A stretch of DNA of 44,434 nt, from IMG/VR virus record IMGVR_UViG_3300020195_000051, positions 1 to 44,434 of that record. One strand, written 5' to 3'. The notes beneath the pieces were generated by a model that was given only the letters and a program-made list of their open reading frames with translations, was not told the origin of the DNA and did not search any database. This DNA is from a virus. Position numbers and translations under genes: made by a program. This document shows, one piece after another, positions 30,928-39,957 of the stretch. Each line of letters opens with the position of its first letter. The stretch's first letter is position 1.

Positions 30928-32778
30928 TTATCCATTCGGGAATTCAGTCTGCGGCATTGCAGACTCTAATTGCTCTTCTCCGCCAGCCATTGCCTGCGGA
31001 ATTTGGCTCTGCATATCGGGCCCGCCTTCCGGAGCCCCGCCGCCTTGTTCATCGGCTGCACCCATGGCATTCATTTCTCGATCCGCTTGATCTAATTTAA
31101 TAGAATCAATATCAACGTCGAGACTTTGCATAATCTGCTGAAGAAGCTTCGTAAAGTCATACTCGCGAGCGAAGGCTTCCTTCAGAGTTGGATCTCCGGC
31201 AATCGTCTGAAGCATACCGGTGAGTTTTCTGAAGTCCTTAATCTTATTCATCGTTTGTGTAACGCCGAATACGCGGAATTGATGACCATTGACCGTTTTT
31301 GCGAAACGCTCCTTGGGTTCAATCTCACTGATTACTTTTGCACGGCGTTCGCCGAGAATAGCTTTCAGATCTTCCGGATTTAAGTCGTCGAAATTCTGCT
31401 GAGTTCCGTTCCAGACCTTTGTAATGACCTTTTCGATGTGACCCTCTAAGCATTTACCTACGCCTGTGAAAACAGAGGTAATTGAATTTGAGGCTTCGAC
31501 AACTTCCGTTGCCTTGACTGCACGATTTGGCATTCCACCGAGTCGTAGGTCATTTGTCAGGGAACTCATGTTGAATTCACGAGACGCCATGTCGAATGCG
31601 GTCATTCCTTCTGAAGAAAGGCTTCCGGTATCAACACGTTCGAGAACTTTAGCGTTCGGAGGGCACGATTGATTTACTCCGAGGGTAGTTCCCGGGACAA
31701 TACCGTCATTAACTTGTGAAGGATCTTCGAGCCAGTATTCTCTAAGCTGCTTAATCCCGAACACAGAGTTAATGCCGCCGTCGATAATAAGGTTGAAGAT
31801 CTCATTAAGGGATTTATTGAGTTCTGTAGGAGCATCCATAAGCGCGCGATGCCAAACACTCCAAGGTACGCGAATAAGTGGATCAACAACGAAAGGAGAC
31901 TCATTATCCCAAGTGGGATAAGGCATAGGAGGCATAATAAGCTCAGTACCGTTTGCAACAACGCAAACTGCACGTTCATGAAGAACTTTTCCTGTCTGGC
32001 AATCGAGGATTTTACCCCAACACTCATGGAGTTCAACTCGTTTTCTAAAAGAAGAGGAAGGTATATTTTGATTTTGTTCCCGCGCTTTGTCATGGTCCTC
32101 ACTTGTTCCCGTTGATTTTCCCGCAGAGAGGCGTGCAACGGCTTCGGAATCGAAAGCTTCTGGATAGGCTTTCGCCATTTCAAGAACTTCCCACATATCT
32201 TTTTCAATTCTCTGCACTTCGTAGAGTTTTTCAGCGGTCGGATCAGGGAAATAATCTTTCTGTCTGACTAATTCGATCTTCGCCTGCCAATTTAAATTCT
32301 TTGAGCGATAAAGTTTCGTTTCGCCGCTACGTGGATTCTTCCGTGAGAAGAAACGCGGCTGCGGAACTTTACATCCGTGAACTTTTGAGATCATGAGAGA
32401 GCCAAGTAATGCAGCTTTCAATGCATCATGAACGTGCGTGTAGAATTCTGCTTTAGAAAGTTGATCTGCGATTAATTTCCGCGCTTCGTCTTTGGAGAAG
32501 AGGGGGTTTTTAATTGCGGGCTTAGGCTCTGCGCTAAAAAATTCTCCAAGATCGATGATCCCCTGGTGAAGGAACTGCGAAATCTGCTCAACCGCCATTG
32601 ATTGACGTGGCAAGAACTCTTGTGACTGATTTTTGAGTTTATGGCCCCAATCCTGTTCAAGGTGATACATTTCATAATTAAGTTTATTCTTCCGCATCCG
32701 TTTTGTTCGAGCGGAATCAGCTTCGCCCTTGTAGGCCATCACTGTCTCAACGATCGCAGTTTTTGACGTATCGGCCAT
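30928..32778 (-). CDS. Portal protein
   Basis: It encodes 616 residues. The N-terminal ETVMAYKGEADSARTKRMRK, the segment PRQSMAVEQISQFLHQGIID, and the wing/crown-like C-terminus rich in Gln/Gly/Glu (ADEQGGGAPEGGPDMQS) fit podovirus portals. It lies between the large terminase and the head-assembly genes. Forms the dodecameric DNA channel at one capsid vertex. Confidence 0.85.
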   Translation of the reverse strand: MADTSKTAIVETVMAYKGEADSARTKRMRKNKLNYEMYHLEQDWGHKLKNQSQEFLPRQSMAVEQISQFLHQGIIDLGEFFSAEPKPAIKNPLFSKDEARKLIADQLSKAEFYTHVHDALKAALLGSLMISKVHGCKVPQPRFFSRKNPRSGETKLYRSKNLNWQAKIELVRQKDYFPDPTAEKLYEVQRIEKDMWEVLEMAKAYPEAFDSEAVARLSAGKSTGTSEDHDKAREQNQNIPSSSFRKRVELHECWGKILDCQTGKVLHERAVCVVANGTELIMPPMPYPTWDNESPFVVDPLIRVPWSVWHRALMDAPTELNKSLNEIFNLIIDGGINSVFGIKQLREYWLEDPSQVNDGIVPGTTLGVNQSCPPNAKVLERVDTGSLSSEGMTAFDMASREFNMSSLTNDLRLGGMPNRAVKATEVVEASNSITSVFTGVGKCLEGHIEKVITKVWNGTQQNFDDLNPEDLKAILGERRAKVISEIEPKERFAKTVNGHQFRVFGVTQTMNKIKDFRKLTGMLQTIAGDPTLKEAFAREYDFTKLLQQIMQSLDVDIDSIKLDQADREMNAMGAADEQGGGAPEGGPDMQSQIPQAMAGGEEQLESAMPQTEFPNG

Positions 32779-32780
32779 AG

Positions 32781-34346
32781 TTAGTTCCTCGGATTACCGA
32801 AAGAATACCCGACACGCGGAATCGCGCCAGAGTTTCTTTTCTTTGGTTGATTTAAAACACCTGTAGCTATGTATTGAAGAGCATCGTGTGGATGCGAATG
32901 CTCATCTTTTAAAGGCTGAAGTTTCTGCGGCTCTCTTCCGAGAACGGATTCGGGATAACGATAACCCCCTTCAAAGCCTCTTGTTAAAACAGGGCATTGA
33001 ATCGCATCGATTTGAAAGTTTGGTCCTTCTTTATCAAAGGCAGTGAGGAACTTCTCAACAGCCTTGCGGCGATTTTCAAAAGAGACTTCGCCCGGAATGC
33101 AGCTTAAGCCTTTTGAATCGAGAATCTTTGCACAGCTGCCTTCGGCAGATTGATCGCGATTTACTCCGGCAGGATCGATGAAGTCAATCCAGTTTGCCTT
33201 CCGCCCTGTTCCCCATTCAGGGAAAAGAATTCCGCATTGGAGAAGTACGGAATCGGAAAAGCGATCAGCACCCATATTTAATTCAGTGAATTCTTTTAGG
33301 ATGACTAATTTATTTCCCTGCATTTGGCCAAGAATACAAGCGGGAGTAAGACCAAAATCCCAGCCACGTAAAAGAGGCAAACCGATATGCGGCTCCAAGC
33401 CTTTGACGATATGCACTCGTTTGTTCCAAGATCCGTAAACTGGTAATCCGTCATAACTGTCCCATTGTAATTCATATTCTCTATTCCAATCCCTTATCGG
33501 CATTTTAGTACGAATTTGATCGCGCCAAACGTCGGAGCGTTTCAGCGGATCTGCTGAGTAATGCAGTTGAAAAACAAAAAATCTATTCTTCGCGTTCCTC
33601 CAAACATCTATTCCTGTCATTGGGGATTTGCGCAGTGAACTGACAACAGACTCGGGATCAAATTCGCCGCTGTGATCAAGTTGATCATAAACAAGGCGTT
33701 TGAAAAATCCCGGCGCGGGAGAAGAAATCATTACCATGCGCCCGCCGCCTTCAAGTGTCGGCGTTGCGCCTGCGTACATTTCCTGTGCGTCGTTCCAAAA
33801 TGCACACTCGTCGCCCATGATTCCCGTGAAGGTAAATTGCCTTAACTGATCAGCGCCAGAAGGATAACCGCGAATGCGAGAATGTATTTCGGGGAAAGTG
33901 AGGGAGCAAAATTTATACTCAGCAACAGGCAAGAGATCACGAGGAAGAATCTTAGGGTCGAGATTGTCGTATATAAATTTTGCGCGTTTAACCAATTCGT
34001 CTGAGTCATCTTCTTTCTTAGATACGAAAGCATAATTTCGTCCCTCGTTGAAAATTGTGTCCCAAAGGAAAAGTGCAATATTAATCCACGACATTTTCAT
34101 ACGGCGCGATTTCGGAATGGCGAGAAAGAGTTCGCGCTGCCATACGCGCACGTACCACTGAATGTATTCGAGATCCCAAGGAAAATGTTTGATCGGCGCG
34201 TTCTTGTCTACTTCATCTAATGTCCGAACGGCTTTGAGAAATTCGATCGGGTCTTTGCGCATGCGCTTAAAACGCGCGAGGATCGCCATTTTTTCCGGGT
34301 CAATTGTCTGAGCTAGTGCGCTAATCAGGTGTTCCTCCCAAGCCAA
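32781..34346 (-). CDS. Terminase large subunit
   Basis: It encodes 521 residues. The ATPase part has an adenine/Walker A-like segment with KSRRMKMSW at 79-87 (the usual Gly of the P-loop is replaced) and a Walker B GIMGDE at 175-180. The nuclease part has RGWDFG, DPAG and HPHDALQYI, the acidic residues of the RNase H-like fold. It packages DNA with the small subunit next door. The relaxed Walker A is common in terminases, so I regard it as functional. Confidence 0.88.
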   Translation of the reverse strand: MAWEEHLISALAQTIDPEKMAILARFKRMRKDPIEFLKAVRTLDEVDKNAPIKHFPWDLEYIQWYVRVWQRELFLAIPKSRRMKMSWINIALFLWDTIFNEGRNYAFVSKKEDDSDELVKRAKFIYDNLDPKILPRDLLPVAEYKFCSLTFPEIHSRIRGYPSGADQLRQFTFTGIMGDECAFWNDAQEMYAGATPTLEGGGRMVMISSPAPGFFKRLVYDQLDHSGEFDPESVVSSLRKSPMTGIDVWRNAKNRFFVFQLHYSADPLKRSDVWRDQIRTKMPIRDWNREYELQWDSYDGLPVYGSWNKRVHIVKGLEPHIGLPLLRGWDFGLTPACILGQMQGNKLVILKEFTELNMGADRFSDSVLLQCGILFPEWGTGRKANWIDFIDPAGVNRDQSAEGSCAKILDSKGLSCIPGEVSFENRRKAVEKFLTAFDKEGPNFQIDAIQCPVLTRGFEGGYRYPESVLGREPQKLQPLKDEHSHPHDALQYIATGVLNQPKKRNSGAIPRVGYSFGNPRN

Positions 34347-35089
34347 TCATCGACAAGGGGGGTGATAGGTAATACGTCCTTGAGAGGCTCCGCCGAAGGT
34401 TTTTCTTCTGCGAAGTCGGGAGCGAAAGCGGGATCGGAGAAGTCAATCTGCGGGATATTGATTACTTTTTGCGCTTCGGCAGCACGGTCTTGCTCCTTCA
34501 GTGTGGCGTATAATTCCTTGAGCAGCGAGCCTGTGTGTTCGATTTTCTGATTTGGTTTCCCGACTTTTCTATCTAAAACGTCTTGTGCCGTTTTTTGCTT
34601 CAGGGACATTTTCGTTGCGGGGCTGAAAAGAATTTCTTCATAGACACGCATTGCTTGTGAAGAGAGCTGATCGATCTTTTGCGGAACTCCCATGCCTTGC
34701 ATTTCGACTTCGCGCACGATTTTAATTTGGACTTTGAATGCGGGAACGCGAAGAAGCCGATAGACGGTTCCTTCGTCCATGCCTGTTGCAGTTGCGATGT
34801 CTTTTGCGGGATAGCCGAGTGCAGAGAGATGACAGAGGAGCATATGGCGGTGGGACATTTTCTTGGGTCCGAACCAATCGTCCCAAGGAATCATGTCGGG
34901 CTTTTGCATACCTGCGGATTTCATTTGCACGATTTCTTTTCGGGAGAAGCCACATGTTAGTTTTTCGTCGAGATCAATTTCAACATCTACAATTGGAGAA
35001 GCAAGTCGTTGACGGAGGGATTTTTCTGGAACGGGGCCGGGTGTTTCCGTATCGAAGATCGGATTGTCTGGATTAATTTCTTCCTGCAT
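34325..35089 (-). CDS. Terminase small subunit-like protein with HTH, 254 aa
   Basis: The start is ATG 35089 (MQEEINPDNP), overlapping the previous stop (TAATG); a longer frame would run into the fibre gene. Residues about 85-125 (HRHMLLCHLSALGYPAKDIA, TATGMDEGTVYRLLRVPAFK) are a helix-turn-helix. The rest is helical and acidic at the C-terminus. Position directly before the large terminase makes it the DNA-recognition subunit; it is somewhat longer than many. Confidence 0.7.
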   Translation of the reverse strand: MQEEINPDNPIFDTETPGPVPEKSLRQRLASPIVDVEIDLDEKLTCGFSRKEIVQMKSAGMQKPDMIPWDDWFGPKKMSHRHMLLCHLSALGYPAKDIATATGMDEGTVYRLLRVPAFKVQIKIVREVEMQGMGVPQKIDQLSSQAMRVYEEILFSPATKMSLKQKTAQDVLDRKVGKPNQKIEHTGSLLKELYATLKEQDRAAEAQKVINIPQIDFSDPAFAPDFAEEKPSAEPLKDVLPITPLVDDWLGRNT

Positions 35090-36081
35090 TATGAGGGCGT
35101 GTAGGGAACGAAGTCTGCTCCGGTGTAGCTCCAGAGTGTGTTTGTGTAGGTGAATCCGGCTGAGATCGTATAGGTGTCTCCTGTTGTTGGTGCGCCGGAA
35201 GTGTTTTGTCCGAGGGCCGCGAGAACCCAAGTGATATTATTCCCGCTCACTGTTGCTGTGTAGACTTGATCGTTTACTGCGCGGAACAGGACTTTATTTC
35301 CGGTCGCTAGGGCAACGCCGTCGGGCCGATAATGCGGAGAGAGCGAGGGCGCTGTATAACCGGCAGTGTGTTTCACGGTGTTGAATACGGAGACTTCCTC
35401 GACTTTGAATTTCGTTGCAGCGGCGAGATCCGTTGTCGTTCCGACGACGAAATAAACAACGTTTGCAGCAGTACGGGAGTAACTCACGGCGAGTTCATAG
35501 AAGAGAACTCCATCGATAAAGATACGAACATAAGAAGAAGTATCGTAATTGAGTTCAAACTCGTAGGTCTGACCGGAAGTTGGATTCCATGCGCCGATGG
35601 CTCCATCTTTAATGGTTGATCCGCCGTTATTTGTTAAACCTAGATAGAGTTCATTAGAAGAGTTCGACCAGCCGAAGCCGATCCAAGAATTGTTTCCGCC
35701 TACTTGGAAGTTGAGGGTTGTTCCAAGATGGAGAAATATCTGATGGGCATTGGGATCACCTGTGTAGTTGGGCGTGATCTTCATGCGGATCGTTCCGGTT
35801 GAGGCGGAATCGGCATTGCTTGCGCCTGCATATCGGGCGTGGCCGGAAGTCAGGCCGTTTAGTTGGAGTGCGCCTGCTGAAACGGTTGCACTATTAACGA
35901 GGGTTCCGGTTGCGGAGCCTACGGAGTATTCGGCATCTGCACCTGAATGGTAGCCTGTATGGAAGGTTAGATCGGTCGCATTGATTATTGCGGGACGAGA
36001 TGCTGAGGTTATATCGACGTAATCGATCGCTGTTGTTCCGGTGTATGAGGTTCCGGCAGGGGTGCTGCCTCGGAAGGCCAT
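35089..36081 (-). CDS. Fibre/receptor-binding-type protein with lectin-like fold, 330 aa
   Basis: The sequence is beta-rich, with a LamG/concanavalin-like middle (ITPNYTGDPNAHQIFLHLGT, IGFGWSNSSNELYLGLTNNG, YEFELNYDTSSYVRIFIDGV). The C-terminus continues in beta strands. Its place beside other fibre genes, upstream of terminase, supports a virion adhesion role. Overlaps the terminase small subunit start. Confidence 0.65.
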   Translation of the reverse strand: MAFRGSTPAGTSYTGTTAIDYVDITSASRPAIINATDLTFHTGYHSGADAEYSVGSATGTLVNSATVSAGALQLNGLTSGHARYAGASNADSASTGTIRMKITPNYTGDPNAHQIFLHLGTTLNFQVGGNNSWIGFGWSNSSNELYLGLTNNGGSTIKDGAIGAWNPTSGQTYEFELNYDTSSYVRIFIDGVLFYELAVSYSRTAANVVYFVVGTTTDLAAATKFKVEEVSVFNTVKHTAGYTAPSLSPHYRPDGVALATGNKVLFRAVNDQVYTATVSGNNITWVLAALGQNTSGAPTTGDTYTISAGFTYTNTLWSYTGADFVPYTPS

Positions 36082-36416
36082 TAGGCGTTCACCTGTAGGA
36101 GGTAGGAAACAACGAGTTTGTTTCCGGTTGTCACTCCGTCAAACCAAATTTCTTTTAGGTTGAAGAGGACGTTGCGCCCACTAAACATATCGCCAACGAG
36201 TGTAAAGCTTGCTTCGGCAGCGAGTGCTCGTGCTTTTGTCGAAGTACAGTTTGCAGAGGAGTCGGCAATGTAGCAGCGACCTGTGTTTCCGAACTGGGCC
36301 TGGATTTCACAGGAGGTAACCCAGAGATCTACGGAAGAAATGCGCTGCGGAGTTCCCGCGAGAGTTAAACTTGGCTGTGTGGCCATGATTTTGAATTGTT
36401 GAAAAGCTGAACTCAT
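36081..36416 (-). CDS. Hypothetical protein between fibre genes, 111 aa
   Basis: AGAGG precedes the ATG at 36416 (MSSAFQ). The product is beta-rich (SLTLAGTPQRISSVDLWVTS, FTLVGDMFSGRNVLFNLKEI, KLVVSYLLQVNA) and may be a small virion or fibre-associated protein. It overlaps the fibre gene downstream by one base. Confidence 0.55.
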   Translation of the reverse strand: MSSAFQQFKIMATQPSLTLAGTPQRISSVDLWVTSCEIQAQFGNTGRCYIADSSANCTSTKARALAAEASFTLVGDMFSGRNVLFNLKEIWFDGVTTGNKLVVSYLLQVNA

Positions 36417-36419
36417 ATT

Positions 36420-37985
36420 TTATCCTCTGTCTGCTGTTGGGATGAATTGCATGAAGAAGCGATCCAGGTAAAAGAAACGGGCGCTTGTTCCTGCTGATTT
36501 CAGAATGCCAATTACTGGCCCTGTTTGGCGTCCTGCACCTGTTGGAATGTTATCTGTCTCAGTTGAAATCGTAGTGCCATTTACTTTGAATACGACGGAA
36601 GTCCCTGCTGCATTAACTTCCATGCGGAGAGTGAGCCAAGTATCTTCTGCGACGGCAGTAGAAGTGGTTTCGAGTGCAACGGTTGCATTGCTCACACAGC
36701 CCGCGAGCCAATTCACGGAAGTTGTAGAGAGGTATTTGAAGAAACATCCGTCGGTTCCATCGGTTGCTGTACCGTCGGAAAAACCTGCACGGATAGCATA
36801 GGTGTCGACGCCATCTGACAGAGTATCGATGTAAATGAGCCACTCCATTGCCCACGCACCGCCGCCAAGAAGTACGGCAGCTTGATCACCGACTAAGTGA
36901 TAACGATCGGTTGTTCCTGATGCAGTTGAAATTTTAATTTGGCCCGGATGATTATTTTCCGAATCAGTGCGTTTTGCGTTTGTTCCGCCGGAAGACGCTG
37001 CTGCCCATGCAAATTCTGAGGCAACGACTGTAGACATGAAATCGTCTTTCCACCATACGCCTTGGCCGCCGACCGGAAAGGCATTCACATAGGCTTCATT
37101 GCTTGTGCCACGTTTTACGCCGGTTGAAACCGTTGCAGCAGAAGTAGCTGCGGTAACAAAAGTTGTATTTGCCGTAAACGATGTGTGATTTGCTGCTGAC
37201 ATGAAGCCTTGAAGGGCATCCGTTGCAGCGAGTCCGTTTGGATAATCGATTGTGATGTTTCCGCTAGAGGCATTGAAATCTGCCGCTGCGAAAGATGCAG
37301 CTCCTTTTGTAGAACCGTCGGCTGCGGCGTTGTCGATTGTAATTGCGGCTGCTCCGCCGATGACTGTTCGTGCGCCCGATACGTTTACTGGAGTTGTAGC
37401 AGTGAGTAGTCCTGTAGTCAGAGAGGCTTGCTTGGCATCAAGTTGGGTTTGCAATGCGCTGGTAACGCCATTGACGTAACCGAGTTCCGTTGCAGTTGTT
37501 GCAGAGGAGGCGAGATTTTTAGAACCGTCCGTTACGCATGCGCGCGAGGCAGTGAGGCCGGAAACTAGAACACCTGCTGCTGTGAGGATGTTTGTATCTG
37601 AAATTGTAACACCTGAGTCTTGAATGGATTCTCCGGTTGTTCCGTCATAACGGACAACGGCATTGTCTGTTGCTGTTGCGGGTCCGACGACATCTCCGGT
37701 TCCTGCGCCGCCTGCGGCCATGAGTGTCCAGTTTGTTGAAGAGCCAGCGTCGCCTTTGACGTAAACGGTTCCGTTGTCGGTGCGGAGATAGATTGATCCG
37801 CGCGGAGCGCTGACTGGAGTTGCGGAGGGATTTAAGGCACCGGACATTACTTTTGCAGTGCCGTTTAGATCGAGATTTGCTTTTAGGATTTTTACGTCGG
37901 AGCCACTGAAGATTGCGGCGGCACCATAAACAGAGGTTGTTGAAAAAAGAAACGAGGCGATTATGGCTTTGAAAAGTGTTTTCAT
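36420..37985 (-). CDS. Large fibre-like protein with an N-terminal signal peptide, 521 aa
   Basis: ATG 37985 follows AAGGAAGCC; an open frame continues upstream but overlaps the next gene. The start (MKTLFKAIIASFLFSTTSVY followed by GAAAIFSG) is a good Sec signal peptide with a likely cut after Gly-Ala. The body contains the fibre-type repeats TATELGYVNGVTSALQTQLD and GDVVGPATATDNAVVRYDGT, and the C-terminal 230 residues are lectin-like beta sandwich (AMEWLIYIDTLSDGVDTY, LTLRMEVNAAGTSVVFKVNG). A signal peptide on a virion-type protein is unusual; it may be secreted or membrane-delivered rather than assembled normally. Confidence 0.7.
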   Translation of the reverse strand: MKTLFKAIIASFLFSTTSVYGAAAIFSGSDVKILKANLDLNGTAKVMSGALNPSATPVSAPRGSIYLRTDNGTVYVKGDAGSSTNWTLMAAGGAGTGDVVGPATATDNAVVRYDGTTGESIQDSGVTISDTNILTAAGVLVSGLTASRACVTDGSKNLASSATTATELGYVNGVTSALQTQLDAKQASLTTGLLTATTPVNVSGARTVIGGAAAITIDNAAADGSTKGAASFAAADFNASSGNITIDYPNGLAATDALQGFMSAANHTSFTANTTFVTAATSAATVSTGVKRGTSNEAYVNAFPVGGQGVWWKDDFMSTVVASEFAWAAASSGGTNAKRTDSENNHPGQIKISTASGTTDRYHLVGDQAAVLLGGGAWAMEWLIYIDTLSDGVDTYAIRAGFSDGTATDGTDGCFFKYLSTTSVNWLAGCVSNATVALETTSTAVAEDTWLTLRMEVNAAGTSVVFKVNGTTISTETDNIPTGAGRQTGPVIGILKSAGTSARFFYLDRFFMQFIPTADRG

Positions 37986-37992
37986 GGCTTCC

Positions 37993-38313
37993 TTATTTAT
38001 AGAAGTTAATAACGAGTTCGCCGTCCGTTCCGGAAGCGGCGGAGACGCCGCGATAGCAGACGCGCATTCCTGCATGGAGACCTGCGGGAACAATGTGTCC
38101 GTCGGTTCCGCCTGGCTTGACGAGCATGAGGCGTTGCTCTGCGGAGGAAGCGCCGTAGCCGAGTTCCATGACCTGACCGCAGGAGTCGAAGATTTCAACG
38201 CCCGAGGCGTTTGCGTTTAAGGAGCTATCAATTTCTAGCCAGGTGGAAGTATCGACTGAGCCCGTGGAATAAGCGCGGCGATAGGTTTGAACGCAGACAC
38301 CTTGTTTTTTCAT
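37993..38313 (-). CDS. Hypothetical protein, first gene of the late arm, 106 aa
   Basis: ATG 38313 (MKKQGVCVQTYRR) follows AAAGGATC; a longer frame runs to 38382 without a better site. The protein is beta-rich with small residues (VEIFDSCGQVMELGYGASSA, VPAGLHAGMRVCYRGVSAAS). It is the first gene after the non-coding region on this strand, so its upstream region should hold the late promoter. Function unknown; a virion accessory is likely. Confidence 0.5.
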   Translation of the reverse strand: MKKQGVCVQTYRRAYSTGSVDTSTWLEIDSSLNANASGVEIFDSCGQVMELGYGASSAEQRLMLVKPGGTDGHIVPAGLHAGMRVCYRGVSAASGTDGELVINFYK

Positions 38314-38693
38314 GAAGATCCTTTCGAGTTCTGAAGAGTGCGAATTTAATTTTATAGTGAAGCAAGCGGCGAGTACGCACAAGGTGTTTTGTCAATGAGA
38401 AGTTGCGGTTGTAAAACGATGTAAAGTTATGACGCAGTGCGGGTTTCAGAGATGAAAATTTTTTTATGCGAAGAGAAGAAGCTGGCAAGGAAGCTCCCCG
38501 ATGCTCCGAATTTGCTAAGAAGCCGACCGAGAAGGTGCGGTATTCTAACTAGAGAGTTGCTATTGGTTATAATTGACTGGGGGGGTTGGTTTTAATGCAG
38601 TGTGGCAGGACTAAAAAGTTATGAAATATTTACTTTGATGGGGGCCATGGCCGAGCGAGGTCGGTCACAGGCCATAGGCGTACCCCGGGGCCT

Positions 38694-38732
38694 AACCATG
38701 CAGAATCATTGGGCTATCGAGGTGGCATGGTT
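38694..38732. other. Stem-loop with 8-bp perfect stem
   Basis: AACCATGC (38694-38701) and GCATGGTT (38725-38732) are perfectly complementary with a 23-base loop. It has no T-run. It is a possible structured or protein-binding element of the control region. Confidence 0.45.
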
Positions 38733-39230
38733 CTTGTCTGCTTTTTCATGTCATAACAATTAACTATCTTGTTAAAAGATAACACCTTGATTTTATTAGA
38801 CTATTCCCGCTTGGTTAACCCCTGTTAACCCCATGATATCCCTGAGCTATCCCGCCCCAAACATACTATACGTTGTAACCTATTGTATCTTATAGACTAT
38901 CGGCGATCGGCCTATCTCTATACTAGTTGCTATCCGCTGTTTTCGATCACTTTACATAATAACGGTTATCAGACCTTTTCTGCGAAAGGCCAGTGATATC
39001 ATGTAGTTAGCTCGGCCAGCAGGCCACCAGCGAGGGAATTAGCCCGCCAACGCGCTATTGATCCATTGTTAAAACGTCCGCTAGCGCCAGAACGAGCGAG
39101 GATGACTTGAGAGACCAACGGATACGAGTCGCTGCTTTGCCCTTGATTCTCCTGATAACGCGCTGCTAACTCAAAGCTGCGGCGTGCAATTCATTACTGC
39201 GATTCGCAACGACAAGCCGTTCGCCGCAAA

Positions 39231-39326
39231 ATGACAACAAATGCCAACGCAAAAACGCCAACAAACGATCCGCAAAACGACAACAAACGCCAACAAACGC
39301 CAACGCGATTAGCCGCCAATGACAAC
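39231..39326 (+). repeat. Iteron-like short repeats (seven copies)
   Basis: The 8-base word AYGMCAAC occurs at 39231, 39241, 39255, 39277, 39287, 39297 and 39319. Start-to-start distances are 10, 14, 22, 10, 10 and 22, mostly near one or two helical turns. Flanks are A-rich. This is the look of an initiator-binding iteron cluster at a replication origin. Confidence 0.55.
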
Positions 39327-39407
39327 TAAAAACTCCATTATCCGACTCCGTTACTAAACCTTTGGGCCCTAAAACCAACAATATCCAAGGCCTATCAATT
39401 ATCGGCC

Positions 39408-39617
39408 TATCGGCTAATCGGCTAACCTCATTTCTCCCCCTTCATTCCCTCTCTCTTAGTTCGCTGGCGCGTTGCGCTGTTAACTCTCTCATAGATAATA
39501 TATACTTGACTAAAATGTTTTTTTTTATATTCATACGTATATAGAGATAACCATGCTCGCGAGCTAACCAAGCCAGCATATGACCCCCACAATTTGAGGT
39601 TAGCCGATTAGCCGATA
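39408..39617. repeat. 23-bp perfect inverted repeat flanking an AT-rich segment
   Basis: The left arm 39408-39430 and the right arm 39595-39617 are exact reverse complements; with one mismatch the match extends to 28 bp (39403 and 39622). Each arm itself contains a tandem CGGCTAA. The 164 bases between include a run of nine T and other AT-rich sequence. It could be a cruciform, an origin element or a transcription control element. Confidence 0.75.
39506..39533 (+). promoter_or_regulatory. Weak sigma70-like promoter candidate
   Basis: TTGACT (39506-39511) is a good -35. With 16 bases of spacing the -10 is TATTCA (39528-39533), only three of six matches. The spacer holds a T-run. It points toward the rightward arm, whose first gene starts at 39851, but lies over 300 bases upstream and inside the inverted repeat. 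Confidence 0.25.
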
Positions 39618-39850
39618 AGCCGTTATTCGCTAACTCCCCGATTCTATTCATTTATCGCCTCAAAGCCTTATTAACCCCCTCAACTATTCCCGCCTAACGC
39701 AGACTGTCTAAGGCCTAGTCACCTGACTAAACCCTACACACTCCGCGCTATAAACCTGCTAAGTTGATCCTAATTATATCACATAGTTACGTCGATAGGC
39801 CGTTGGTACTCACCTTGCAAACCTACTATTACAAGAAGAGGTAACCAAAC

Positions 39851-39955
39851 ATGATTCTACAAATTGTCGAGGCAACGCAACCCCTGATCGCAGTACTACA
39901 AACCGTTTCATTCCTATCCGTCGCCGGAATCGTTTTCGGCATTATTTGGAGCTAG
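39851..39955 (+). CDS. Very small membrane protein, 34 aa
   Basis: GAGGTAAC lies before ATG 39851. MILQIVEATQPLIAVLQTVS then FLSVAGIVFGIIWS gives a hydrophobic helix over the last 20 residues. It is the first gene of the rightward arm. Function unknown; small membrane peptides in first position often act early on the host membrane. Confidence 0.5.
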   Translation: MILQIVEATQPLIAVLQTVSFLSVAGIVFGIIWS

Positions 39956-39957
39956 CT

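Larger units (their letters stand above)
38314..39850. other. Long non-coding divergent region: candidate origin and control region
   Basis: About 1.5 kb with no convincing gene on either strand lies between the starts of the two arms. It contains a stem-loop (38694-38732), recurring short words such as CGGCCTAT and GGTTAACCCC, seven iteron-like repeats (39231-39326), a 23-bp inverted repeat (39408-39430 and 39595-39617) around an AT-rich tract, and a weak promoter-like site (39506). On the minus strand TTGACA (38395-38390) and TATAAA (38356-38351) occur but are 33 bases apart, too far for one promoter. Confidence 0.7.

Noticed and set aside
31674-32207. 177-aa frame within the portal gene on the same strand
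   Set aside because: Out-of-frame shadow of the portal gene.
38640-38740. tRNA-like sequence in the GC-rich part of the non-coding region
   Set aside because: A hairpin is present but there is no acceptor stem, T-loop consensus or anticodon arm.
39231-39326. CRISPR array
   Set aside because: Repeats are only about 8 bases, spacing is irregular (10 to 22), and there are no unique spacers of normal length and no cas genes.
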